This document shows positions 33,959-43,720 of a stretch of DNA of 64,000 nt, in pieces. Position 1 is the first letter of the stretch, and every line of letters starts with the position of its first letter. Below the pieces are notes generated by a model. It was not told the origin of the DNA. It did not search any database and saw nothing but the letters and a program-made list of their open reading frames with translations. A program made the position numbers and the translations under genes. Source of the DNA: CAZEVY01 sp964515555. GTDB lineage: Bacteria; Acidobacteriota; Terriglobia; Bryobacterales; Bryobacteraceae. Location: positions 1 through 64,000 of the forward strand of contig CAZEVY010000017.1 in the NCBI GenBank assembly GCA_964515555.1. Direction: 5' to 3'.

Positions 33959-34113
33959 GAGGAAACCCCGCCTCGATTATATCCCGGCGCGGGCGTGCGG
34001 CAAGACGCCCTCTCCGGCGGGCCGGACTTTTTCTCCGCCGGCGCACCGTCCTTCCCGGAACGGCGCGCCGGGCGAGGCCATTTCAAGCGGGCGAAGCCGT
34101 TTCAATATTGATA

Positions 34114-34119
34114 TATACT
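34114..34119 (+). promoter_or_regulatory. Possible -10 element upstream of the UxuA-like gene
   Basis: TATACT lies in an AT-rich island (34099-34119) that stands out from GC-rich surroundings, 89 bases before the ATG at 34209. No good -35 is seen at the expected distance. The rest of 33959-34208 shows no gene. Confidence 0.35.
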
Positions 34120-34208
34120 GCGCTCTAGCCGGACCGTCCGAGCGGTCCGGCGGCAATCGCCGGGCCCGCACGTCCGCGGCCGCCGGCGACAAAGAAAGGA
34201 TCCCGATC

Positions 34209-35483
34209 ATGAAATTCTCGCGAAGAACAGCCATGGAGGTCCTGGGCGCCACCGCGCTCGCCGGAAACGCGGCCATGCCCCTGGCTGGCGCGCAGGTTCC
34301 CCAGCCGCCCAAGGAGAGCAAGGACACTCCCAAGATCGCCCTCGGGATGGGCGACGGCGGAGGCGGTGGATTCGGCGGCGGCGGCGGGCGCGGCCGGGGC
34401 GGTCCGGGCGGAGGACCCGGCGGCGGAGCGGCGCAGAGCGCGCCGGCAGGCTCGGGAGCGGCCCCGGCGGCCCCGCCCGATCCCTCGGCCGGACCGCGGC
34501 GCATCAAACAGATCGGCGTCGATCACGTGTTGGGCGGCGGCGGCCAGGCGCCCTGGACCGAGCAGGGCCTCAACACGCTGATGGAGCGCTGGAAGGCGGC
34601 CGGCATCACCGTCGGGAACCTCATGATCAATCTGTCGGGAGACATTCTGTACGGCAAGGCCGGCAACAAGCGCGACGAGGACATCGAGAAGATCAAGCAG
34701 TCCATCGTGGCCGCCGGCAAGGTCGGGCTGCCGGTGATCGAGTACAACTTCTACGCGCACCGCGCCATGGAGGGCTACTTCGAGGAGATCGACACGGCGC
34801 GCGGCAACTCCGGCTGGACGGGCTTCGATTTCGAGCTGGTGCAGACCGCGGCCCAGCAGTACCAGTCGCGACCGGAAGAAAAGGGGATGAAGTTCAAGGA
34901 CCTGCCTCCCCTGCCCGGTATCGGCGCGCACACGCTCGACCAGATGTGGGCCAACATCACGTACTTTCTGAAGGCCGTGATTCCCACCGCCGAGAAGTCG
35001 AACGTGCGGCTGGCGCTGCATCCCAACGATCCGCCCGCGCCCATCAGCCGGGGCTCGCAGCAGATCATGGCGACGCTGGCGGGATGGAAGAAGCTCATCT
35101 CGATCGTCAACAGTCCGGCGAACGGAATCACCTTCGACTGCGGGGTGACGCGCGAGCTGGGCGAGGATCCCATCGAAGTGTGCCGCTACTTCGGCCAGCG
35201 CGACCGCATCAATCACGTGCATTTCCGCAACGTGCTGGTGCACAAGCCCTATGAACGCTACACGGAAGTGTGGATCGACGAGGGCTTGAACAACATGTTC
35301 GCGGTGATGAAGGAGATCGTGAAGCAGAAGTACAAGCTCCAGATCTACCCCGAGCATCCGCGGCGGCTCGACTACGACGTGGAGCACGGGCGGCTCGGCG
35401 GGTATCCCGGCGGCGGCGGCTACGCGGCCATCGCCTACAACGTCGGTTACACGCGCGCCATGCTCCAGGCGGCGATGTCGTAG
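34209..35483 (+). CDS. Exported UxuA-like (mannonate dehydratase-type) TIM-barrel protein
   Basis: The ATG at 34209 follows an AAAGGA site and gives 424 residues; the longer frame upstream is not coding. A twin-arginine-like signal (MKFSRRTAMEVLGATALAG) precedes a glycine-rich linker (about 52-80). The remaining 330 residues match the mannonate dehydratase/sugar isomerase barrel: GVDHVLGGG, VIEYNFYAHRAMEGY, LALHPNDPPAPISRG, GITFDCGVTRELGED, INHVHFRNV and LQIYPEHPRRLDYD, with His/Asp/Glu metal ligands. Cytosolic UxuA acts in glucuronate breakdown; an exported version suggests a different substrate in the periplasm. fabF starts 2 bases after its stop. Confidence 0.82.
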   Translation: MKFSRRTAMEVLGATALAGNAAMPLAGAQVPQPPKESKDTPKIALGMGDGGGGGFGGGGGRGRGGPGGGPGGGAAQSAPAGSGAAPAAPPDPSAGPRRIKQIGVDHVLGGGGQAPWTEQGLNTLMERWKAAGITVGNLMINLSGDILYGKAGNKRDEDIEKIKQSIVAAGKVGLPVIEYNFYAHRAMEGYFEEIDTARGNSGWTGFDFELVQTAAQQYQSRPEEKGMKFKDLPPLPGIGAHTLDQMWANITYFLKAVIPTAEKSNVRLALHPNDPPAPISRGSQQIMATLAGWKKLISIVNSPANGITFDCGVTRELGEDPIEVCRYFGQRDRINHVHFRNVLVHKPYERYTEVWIDEGLNNMFAVMKEIVKQKYKLQIYPEHPRRLDYDVEHGRLGGYPGGGGYAAIAYNVGYTRAMLQAAMS

Positions 35484-35484
35484 G

Positions 35485-36738
35485 GTGCGGGCTTCCGGCC
35501 GTACGGCGGTCATCACGGGCATCGGCGCCGTCAGCCCCAACGGCGTCGGCCGCGAGGCCTTCTGGAGCGCCACGCGCGCCGGCGTCAGCGGCATCCGCCG
35601 CATCGGGCGCTTCGACCCGTCGGGCTTTCCCGTCCAGATCGCGGGTGAAGTGGAAAACTTCGCCGCCGACGATTACGTCGATCCCAAGGATCGCCCGCAC
35701 GTCTCGCGCGTGGTGCCGCTGGCGCGGGCGGCGGTCCAGGAAGCGCTCGCCGACGCCGGCCTGGATCCGGCGCGCATGACGCTCGACGAGCTGCGCGGCG
35801 TGGGCGTGATGGTGGGCTCCGGCGGCGGCAGCCAGGAGTTCTCCGAGGAGCAGTACCGGCTCTACTACGCGGGGCTCCAGAAGCAATGCAGCGTCTACGT
35901 GATTCCGAGCTCGACCATCGGCACGCTGGCGAGCGAGATCTCGATGCGCTTCGGCTTCCGCGGGCTCAGCCACGTGGTGTCGACCGGCTGCACCTCCTCG
36001 ACCGACGCCGTCGGCTACGCGCTGCGGCACCTGGAATCGGGCCTGATCGACACGGTGGTCGCCGGCGGGGTGGACGCGCCCATCGCGCCGCTGATCGTGC
36101 GGGGCTTCCACCTGATGCGCATCATGACGACGCGCTGGAACCACGAGCCGGCGCGCGCCTCGCGGCCCTTCTCGCGCGACCGGGACGGCTTCGTCATCGG
36201 CGAGGGGGCCTGGTTTTTCGTGCTGGAGAATGCGGAGCGCGCGCGGGCGCGCGGGGCGCGGATCTACGGCCAGGTGGCCGGTTACGGCTCGACCTGCGAG
36301 GCCTTTCACCGGGTGCGGCTGGAGGAGTCGGGCGAAGAGCCGGCGCGGGCCATCGCGCTGGCGCTGGCCGACGCCGGTATCGCGCCGGGCGACGTCGACT
36401 ACGTCAACTACCACGGCACCTCGACGGAGTTGAACGACCGCATCGAAACGCGGGCCATCCGGCTGGCTTTCGGGCGCGGGGCCGACCGCCTGCCGGGATC
36501 GGCGCTGAAGAGCCTGATCGGCCATCCGCAGGGGGCCTGCGGCGCGGCCGGCATGGCGGCGACGCTGCTGGCGATGCGCGACGGCGTGGCCCCGCCGACG
36601 GCGAATCTGGACGAGCCCGACCCGGCCTGCGATCTGGATTACATCCCGCACCGCTCGCGGCCTCTCGCGATCGAGCACGCCGTGGTGAACTGCATCGCCT
36701 TCGGGAGCAAGAATTCGGCGATTGTGCTGCGGAGGTAG
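35485..36738 (+). CDS. fabF: Beta-ketoacyl-ACP synthase II (FabF/KAS family)
   Basis: The 417-residue protein has the thiolase-fold KAS signature: VITGIGAVSPNGVG at the start, the nucleophile Cys at about 169 (STGCTSSTDA), His at about 310 (NYHGTSTELND), Lys at about 342 and His at about 347 (ALKSLIGHPQGACGA), and a final NCIAFGSKNSAIVL. It catalyses the elongating condensation in fatty acid synthesis, or an equivalent step in a polyketide-like pathway. It stands away from other fab genes and next to an isomerase, so a specialised role is possible. The start is a GTG. Confidence 0.93.
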   Translation: MRASGRTAVITGIGAVSPNGVGREAFWSATRAGVSGIRRIGRFDPSGFPVQIAGEVENFAADDYVDPKDRPHVSRVVPLARAAVQEALADAGLDPARMTLDELRGVGVMVGSGGGSQEFSEEQYRLYYAGLQKQCSVYVIPSSTIGTLASEISMRFGFRGLSHVVSTGCTSSTDAVGYALRHLESGLIDTVVAGGVDAPIAPLIVRGFHLMRIMTTRWNHEPARASRPFSRDRDGFVIGEGAWFFVLENAERARARGARIYGQVAGYGSTCEAFHRVRLEESGEEPARAIALALADAGIAPGDVDYVNYHGTSTELNDRIETRAIRLAFGRGADRLPGSALKSLIGHPQGACGAAGMAATLLAMRDGVAPPTANLDEPDPACDLDYIPHRSRPLAIEHAVVNCIAFGSKNSAIVLRR

Positions 36739-36960
36739 CTGTCAGCTTCAGCCACGATGTGCTCTCGGCAAAGCGGATCGCTGACCGCTGATCGCTGAAA
36801 GCTTTTTGCTGATCGCTGANNNNNNNNNNNNNNNNNNNNNNNNNNNNNNNNNNNNNNNNNNNNNNNNNNNNNNNNNNNNNNNNNNNNNNNNNNNNNNNNN
36901 NNNNNNNNNNNNNNNNNNNCGCTGATCGCTGAAAGCTTTTTGCTGATCGCTGAAAGCTCT
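36738..36960. repeat. Inverted heptamer repeat with conserved core (copy C) and 21-nt tandem array
   Basis: Left arm TCAGCTTCAGC, core GATGTGCTCTCGGCAAAGC (36756-36774) and right arm of GCTGATC/GCTGACC heptamers match copy B in inverse orientation. The right arm passes into a 21-base unit reading GCTGATCGCTGAAAGCTTTT plus T, seen on both sides of the N run. The assembly gap therefore lies within an unresolved tandem array. Confidence 0.75.
36820..36919. other. Assembly gap (100 Ns)
   Basis: Exactly 100 unknown bases, flanked on both sides by the same 21-base repeat unit. The round length suggests a scaffolding placeholder, so the real array length is unknown. Confidence 0.98.
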
Positions 36961-38912
<1,952 letters not shown>

Positions 38913-38916
<4 letters not shown>

Positions 38917-39068
38917 GGAATGGCCGCCACGCGCTCTTTCTTGCAGGCCGGCGCGAGCCCGACTCCACGTACAACGTCGGCGTCCAGCACCAGGGCGGCA
39001 AGAATCGAGATGTTCCCCGTGGCGGCCGCGCCGGCCATCGACGCTCCCAGCGGGCCGCGGCTTTGCAT
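38913..39068 (-). CDS. Possible small protein (51 residues) coupled to the kinase
   Basis: An ATG at 39068 opens a 51-residue frame (MQSRGPLGASMAGAAATG at the start, ACKKERVAAIP at the end). Its TGA overlaps the kinase ATG by the common 4-base ATGA arrangement. The middle is hydrophobic (about 14-36). No family is recognised. It could be a small membrane effector, a leader peptide, or chance. Confidence 0.35.
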
Positions 39069-39070
39069 CG

Positions 39071-39169
39071 TCACTCGTCCCACCGCCAAGACAGTCGAAC
39101 GAACCAGTGGCGCCCGGCCAAGACGGCCAGGATCGAGGACACGAACAGGCGCACGTACCGGCTCGACAT
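39071..39169 (-). CDS. Possible small membrane peptide (32 residues)
   Basis: An ATG at 39169 opens MSSRYVRLFVSSILAVLAGR and ends in SWRWDE. It has one short hydrophobic segment with basic flanks, and its stop lies 2 bases before the ATG of the 51-residue ORF. Together they would form a run of tiny ORFs leading into the kinase. Support is positional only. The rest of 39170-39312 shows nothing else. Confidence 0.3.
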   Translation of the reverse strand: MSSRYVRLFVSSILAVLAGRHWFVRLSWRWDE

Positions 39170-39312
39170 GACCGTCCACCAAGCTCATCGGCAGGGGTGG
39201 TCCGGTACTTAGCCGATTCCTTGGGAGCCAGGGTTGAAGGCCATTCCCACCGGACTGTACGCGGCCCGTGCGGCGGTCCAAGCCGTCGTCGGATAATAAT
39301 GAGCGGCTGGAT

Positions 39313-41235
39313 ATGGAAGTCAGAGCTTTCGGCCTTCTCCTCGTGTGCCTGGGGCTGGCGCTGTGCGCGCCGGCGCAGTCGATCGACGGCATCGTGGCGG
39401 GGTACTGGAAGGGCGGCCTGCCCGCGCCGGTTTCCGACGCCGTCTTCGCCCGCCGCATCTACCTGGACGTGTGGGGGCTGCTTCCCACGCCCGAGCAGCT
39501 CGACGAGTTCCAGCGCGCCACCGGCCCGCGGAAGCGCGAGGCGCTGGTCGGCGCGCTGCTCGCCAACCGGCGCAACTACGCCGCGCACTGGATCACGTTC
39601 TGGAACGACCACCTGCGCAACGACCAGGGCGTCGTCTATCACGGCGAACGCAAGTCGATCACGCCCTGGCTGAAGCGGGCGCTCGAGGAGAACCTCCCCT
39701 ACGACCGCTTCGTCGAGGCGCTGCTGAATCCCGAGGAGAAGACCGGGCCGGACGGGTTCCTCATCGGCGTCAACTGGCGTGGCGACATCAGTGCGTCGCA
39801 GATTCCGGCGATGCAGGCGGCGCAGAACAGCGCGCAGATTTTCCTGGGCGTGAACCTGAAGTGCAATTCCTGCCACGACAGCTTCATCAGCCGGTGGAAG
39901 CTGAAGGACGCCTACGGCCTCGCCAGTTATTTCTCCACCGGCGACCTGGAGATCTTCCGCTGCGACGTCGCCACGGGCGAGAAGGCGTCGCCGCGGTTTC
40001 TCTTCCCCGGCGCCAACGGCGGCGAACCGGCGCCGGAGAACCGGCGCGCGGAGGCGGCGCGGCTGTTCACGTCGCATCCGCGGCTGGCGCGGACCTTCGT
40101 GAATCGCGTCTGGAAGACGCTGTTCGGACGCGGCCTGGTGGCCGCGGTCGACGACATGGACGCGCGCCCGTGGAGCGAGGAGCTGCTGGCGTTCCTGGCG
40201 GCCGATTTCGCCGCCGGCGGATACGACATCGAGCGCCTGCTGCGGACCATCCTGGTGTCGCGGACCTATCAGCTGCCCGCCGCCGCCGCGGAGCCGAAAC
40301 GAGGCGAGGCCTTTACGTTCCGGGGACCGCTGGCCCGCAGGCTGTCCGCCGAACAGTTCGCCGACGCCATCGCCCAGATCACCGGCGAGTGGCGCGCCAG
40401 CGTGCCGCGCGACGGCTCCCCGGCGTCGTATGCCCGCGACTGGGAGCTGAAGTCCACCGCGCTCGCCCGCGCGCTGGGCCGGCCGATCCGCGACCAGGTG
40501 GCCACCGAGCGCCTCACGCAGCCGACCACGCTTCAGGCGATCGAGCTGGCCAACGGCGCGGCGCTGGCGCGCATGCTCGATCGCGGGGCGCGGCGCCTGC
40601 TCGGGCTCCTGCCGGAGACCGTCGCGCCCATCTACGACAGCGGCGCCATCGCGGGCAATCCGGCGAGTGTGACCATCGACCTCAGCGGCGTGAAGAAGCT
40701 CTGGCTGCGGATCGAGGACGTCGACACCTACGACCCCAAGCGAGTTGCCGCGGGTTGGGCCAACGCCTGGTTCCATCGCGGCGGCGAGGCGGTGCGCCTC
40801 GCCGATCTCGCGCGGGCCTCCGCCCGGAGCTTCCGGTTCCGCAACGGCAAGGCGGATTACGACGCCGTCACCGGCGCGCTCGGATCCGGGATGGCGCTCG
40901 ACGTCGACGGCTTCGATTGTTTCCACGCCATCGCCGGCGTCGACGAGGCCAGCGTCGCCAGCGACATCAGCCCGCGGCTGCGGTTTCTCGCCTACGGGCA
41001 GGAGCCGGACCGGGAGCAGTTGATACCGCCCGCGGGCGAGCCGCCGGTCGCGCGGCCGCCGGCGATTCGCGACGCGCGCGAGCTGGCGCGCCGTGTTTAT
41101 CGATACGCGGTGGCGCGGGAGGCGACTGGCGCGGAGGAGGCGATCGCCGCGCGGATGATCGCGGGCGGCGCCGAGGGGCTGGCGGATCTGTTGTGGGCGG
41201 TGTTCGCGTCGCCCGAGTTTCAGTACATCCGATGA
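39313..41235 (+). CDS. DUF1549/DUF1553 secreted protein
   Basis: The ATG at 39313 gives 640 residues with a signal peptide (about 1-21, ending CAPAQS). Residues 22-220 match DUF1549 (FARRIYLDVWGLLPTPEQLD, YDRFVEALLNPEEKTG, GVNLKCNSCHDSFISRWKL with a CxxCH that could bind haem). Residues 250-640 match DUF1553 (HPRLARTFVNRVWKTLFGRG, ERLLRTILVSRTYQLP). These families occur together in Planctomycetes and Acidobacteria beside DUF1501 partners, as here: the next gene overlaps the stop as ATGA. Polysaccharide degradation is a common suggestion, unproven. Confidence 0.9.
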   Translation: MEVRAFGLLLVCLGLALCAPAQSIDGIVAGYWKGGLPAPVSDAVFARRIYLDVWGLLPTPEQLDEFQRATGPRKREALVGALLANRRNYAAHWITFWNDHLRNDQGVVYHGERKSITPWLKRALEENLPYDRFVEALLNPEEKTGPDGFLIGVNWRGDISASQIPAMQAAQNSAQIFLGVNLKCNSCHDSFISRWKLKDAYGLASYFSTGDLEIFRCDVATGEKASPRFLFPGANGGEPAPENRRAEAARLFTSHPRLARTFVNRVWKTLFGRGLVAAVDDMDARPWSEELLAFLAADFAAGGYDIERLLRTILVSRTYQLPAAAAEPKRGEAFTFRGPLARRLSAEQFADAIAQITGEWRASVPRDGSPASYARDWELKSTALARALGRPIRDQVATERLTQPTTLQAIELANGAALARMLDRGARRLLGLLPETVAPIYDSGAIAGNPASVTIDLSGVKKLWLRIEDVDTYDPKRVAAGWANAWFHRGGEAVRLADLARASARSFRFRNGKADYDAVTGALGSGMALDVDGFDCFHAIAGVDEASVASDISPRLRFLAYGQEPDREQLIPPAGEPPVARPPAIRDARELARRVYRYAVAREATGAEEAIAARMIAGGAEGLADLLWAVFASPEFQYIR

Positions 41236-42677
41236 AGACTCCATCGATCGAACGGGACCTGTTCCGCGGCCTGGGCCGCCGCGATTTCCTGCGCGCCTCG
41301 GCGGGCGCGGCGCTGGCGGCGTTGCAGGGCGCGGCGTCGCGCCCGGTGTGGCCGCAGACGAAGATCGCCCCGCGCGCCGACACGCTGATTCTCCTGTGGA
41401 TGGCGGGCGGCATGGCGCAGACCGAGACCTTCGACCCCAAGCGCTACACGCCCTACGAGGCGGGTCGCGAATCGAAGAGCGTGCTCTCGACGTTTCCGTC
41501 GATCGGCACCAAGGTCGACCACATCCGGATCTCGAAGGGTCTGGAGCGAATCGCCTCGGTGATGGATCGCGCGACGCTGATCCGCACTTACCAGGCGGGC
41601 GACCTCGGCTTCATCCTGCACGCGCGGCACCAGTATCACTGGCACACCGGCTATGCGCCGCCGCAGACGGTCGCCGCGCCGCACATCGGCTCGGTGATTG
41701 CGCGCACGCTCGGTCCGAAGAACCCGGACGTGCCGGCGTTCCTCGACATCGGGCAGAACCTGGAGATCGGCGGCGAGAGCGACTCGCTGAAGGCCTTCCA
41801 CACCGCGGGATTCCTGGGGTCGGAGTACGGACCGTTCTTCGTCACCGATCCCATGGAAGCGGCCGCCAGCGTCCGCCCTCCGGGAGGCATGAGCCCGGAG
41901 CGCTTCCGGGCGCGGCACGAAAACTACCGGCGATTGCTCGAAGCCAACCCGATTATGCGGGAGGGCGGCGGCCATCAGCAGGAGTCGCTGCTGCGCGCCA
42001 CGGAGAACGCGCACCGGCTGCTGACGTCGCCGGCGGCCAAGGCGTTCGACCTCGCGAGCGAGCCGCGCGAATCGGCGGCGAAGTACGGCGACAGCCGCTT
42101 CGGCGCGGGCTGTTTGCTGGCCCGGCGGTTGACGGAGGCGGGCGCGCGCTTCATCGAGGTGACCACCGAGTACATCCCGTTCCGCTACTGGGACACGCAC
42201 GAGAACGGGCACACGCGCGCGGAAGCCATGAAGCGCGAGATCGACGGGCCGGTGGCGCAACTGGTGCTCGATCTCGAAGAGCGCGGACTGCTCGACCGCA
42301 CGCTGATCGTGCTGGCGAGCGAATTCGGGCGCGACATGATGGTGGAGGGCAAGCCCGACAAAACCGTGAAGGACCAGGTCAATCAGCAGCCCGATATCAT
42401 GACCGAACCGAAGCATTACGGGATGCACCGGCACTTCACCGAGGCCGGCTCGGTGCTGATGTTCGGCGGCGGCGTGAAGCGCGGCTGTCTCCACGGGACG
42501 ACGGCGGACGAGCGGCCCTGCAAAGTGGTCGACAAGCCCGTGCGCATCGAGGATCTGCACGCGACCATCTATCACGCGCTCGGCATTCCGCCCGACCTGG
42601 CCTACGAGGTCGAGCTGCGGCCGTTTCACGTGACCAGGGACGGGAAGGGCAAGCCGATCCTCGATCTGTTCGCGTAG
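41232..42677 (+). CDS. DUF1501 sulfatase-like secreted protein
   Basis: The 481-residue protein starts at ATG 41232, overlapping the DUF1549/1553 stop, and carries a twin-arginine signal (GRRDFLRASAGAALAALQ). The DUF1501 fold is related to alkaline phosphatase/sulfatase: LILLWMAGGMAQTETFDPK, DTHENGHTRAEAMKREIDG, LIVLASEFGRD, YGMHRHFTEAGSVLMFGGGVKRG, and EDLHATIYHALGIPPD. Probable metal ligands include Asp and His in DTHENGH. With its coupled partner it forms the standard two-gene unit of this family pair. Substrate unknown. Confidence 0.92.
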   Translation: MKTPSIERDLFRGLGRRDFLRASAGAALAALQGAASRPVWPQTKIAPRADTLILLWMAGGMAQTETFDPKRYTPYEAGRESKSVLSTFPSIGTKVDHIRISKGLERIASVMDRATLIRTYQAGDLGFILHARHQYHWHTGYAPPQTVAAPHIGSVIARTLGPKNPDVPAFLDIGQNLEIGGESDSLKAFHTAGFLGSEYGPFFVTDPMEAAASVRPPGGMSPERFRARHENYRRLLEANPIMREGGGHQQESLLRATENAHRLLTSPAAKAFDLASEPRESAAKYGDSRFGAGCLLARRLTEAGARFIEVTTEYIPFRYWDTHENGHTRAEAMKREIDGPVAQLVLDLEERGLLDRTLIVLASEFGRDMMVEGKPDKTVKDQVNQQPDIMTEPKHYGMHRHFTEAGSVLMFGGGVKRGCLHGTTADERPCKVVDKPVRIEDLHATIYHALGIPPDLAYEVELRPFHVTRDGKGKPILDLFA

Positions 42678-42735
42678 TTCTGCGACGGTTCGAGGAATTG
42701 AAGCAGCGCGCGGCGCGGTAGAGGATAATCGAGGC

Positions 42736-43008
42736 ATGAGCGACCAGGAGCTCCAGGAACGGCTGGCCCGGCTCGACCGCGTCGACGGCGAGTTGGGCGA
42801 CGCGGTGAAGGAACTGCGGCAATCGATCCTCATTATGGCGGAGGTGCAGCGCTTGCAGGCAGAGGCTCTTCAGGAGAACGAGCGCCGCGCCGCCGAGCAC
42901 AAGGAACGGATGCGACACATCGAGATGAACCTGGCCGAGTTCACCGACAAGCTGAACGGGCTGATCGGCTACCTCGACAATTGGAGGCGCGAGCCGCCAT
43001 CCGCGTAG
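42736..43008 (+). CDS. Small coiled-coil hypothetical protein
   Basis: The 90-residue protein (MSDQELQERLARLDRVDGEL) is almost entirely helical with heptad hydrophobics over residues 5-75, so a coiled coil is likely. No signal or membrane segment is seen. It lies 58 bases after the DUF1501 gene on the same strand and converges with the methyltransferase gene. No family is recognised. Confidence 0.6.
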   Translation: MSDQELQERLARLDRVDGELGDAVKELRQSILIMAEVQRLQAEALQENERRAAEHKERMRHIEMNLAEFTDKLNGLIGYLDNWRREPPSA

Positions 43009-43009
43009 C

Positions 43010-43720
43010 TCATTCCCTCCCGAGTTTCCACCGGATCTGCCGCACCATCCCCAGCCAGACCTCGGCGTCGGGCGGCGAGAGCTTCAGCCTCCGGATCATC
43101 CTCCGCAGCTTCCGTTCCGTCGACGACGCGGTGCGTTCGTTGACATAACCCGCGAGCGTCAGCGCCTCCAGCCACGACGCCGTCAACCGCTCCAGCTCGA
43201 CCGCCTTCGCCCGGCGCTCGCGCGATTTCGCCGGCGCCCGCGCGTCGCGCGTCAGCTCGTAGAGGCACACGGCGACCGCCTGCCCGAGGTTCATCGATGT
43301 GGCCGTGGCGATGCGGATCAGCCAGTGGCAATGACTCAGGTCGTCGTTCGAGAGGCCGAACTTCTCGGAGCCGAACAGCAGCGCCACGCGCCCCGTTTCC
43401 CGGCGGATCAGCCGCGCACCGTATTCGAGGCGCCGCAGCTTGTGTTTCAGTTCGCGATGTCCGATCGAGGTGGTCCCGACCGCCAGCGCGCAGTCGTCGA
43501 CTGCCTCGGCGACGGAATCATAGACCCGCGCCGCGCGCATCACCGCGCCGGCGCCGACCGCCGATCGGGCTTCGCGGAACGCAACCTCGTAGGGGCGGAC
43601 CAGGCGCAGGTCGGAGAATCCGAAATTGACCATGGCGCGGGCGGCCGCGCCGATATTCAGCGGATTGCGCGGAGCGACGAGGACGACGGCTAGCGAAGCT
43701 CCTCCTAGGCGAACTTCTAT
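43010..43720 (-). CDS. trmJ: TrmJ/TrmH-type SPOUT RNA methyltransferase with an unusual start
   Basis: The protein (236 residues from 43720) carries SPOUT motifs: VLVAPRNPLNIGAAARAMVNFGF, ALAVGTTSIGHREL, VALLFGSEKFGLSNDDLSHC and ATSMNLGQAVAVCLYEL, the last forming the knotted SAM site. The C-terminal helical extension (about 155-236) fits TrmJ, which 2'-O-methylates position 32 of tRNA anticodon loops. No ATG, GTG or TTG occurs in this frame between the upstream shadow region and the conserved VLVAPRNP. The best candidate is ATA at 43720, inside the korB stop as ATAG. An ATG here would need one base change (43718). The first in-frame ATG, at 43633, would delete motif 1. Confidence 0.78.
   Translation of the reverse strand: MEVRLGGASLAVVLVAPRNPLNIGAAARAMVNFGFSDLRLVRPYEVAFREARSAVGAGAVMRAARVYDSVAEAVDDCALAVGTTSIGHRELKHKLRRLEYGARLIRRETGRVALLFGSEKFGLSNDDLSHCHWLIRIATATSMNLGQAVAVCLYELTRDARAPAKSRERRAKAVELERLTASWLEALTLAGYVNERTASSTERKLRRMIRRLKLSPPDAEVWLGMVRQIRWKLGRE

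Noticed and set aside
38917..41244. A frame running on from the kinase to give a 1427-residue protein
   Set aside because: It is antisense to the DUF1549/1553 gene. The kinase starts at ATG 38916 with a clear membrane segment, so the upstream part is a high-GC shadow frame.
42678..42735. A peptide tail reading VVLRRFEELKQRAAR after the DUF1501 gene
   Set aside because: It lies in a shadow frame with no start or partner. It may be the chance end of an antisense-type frame.
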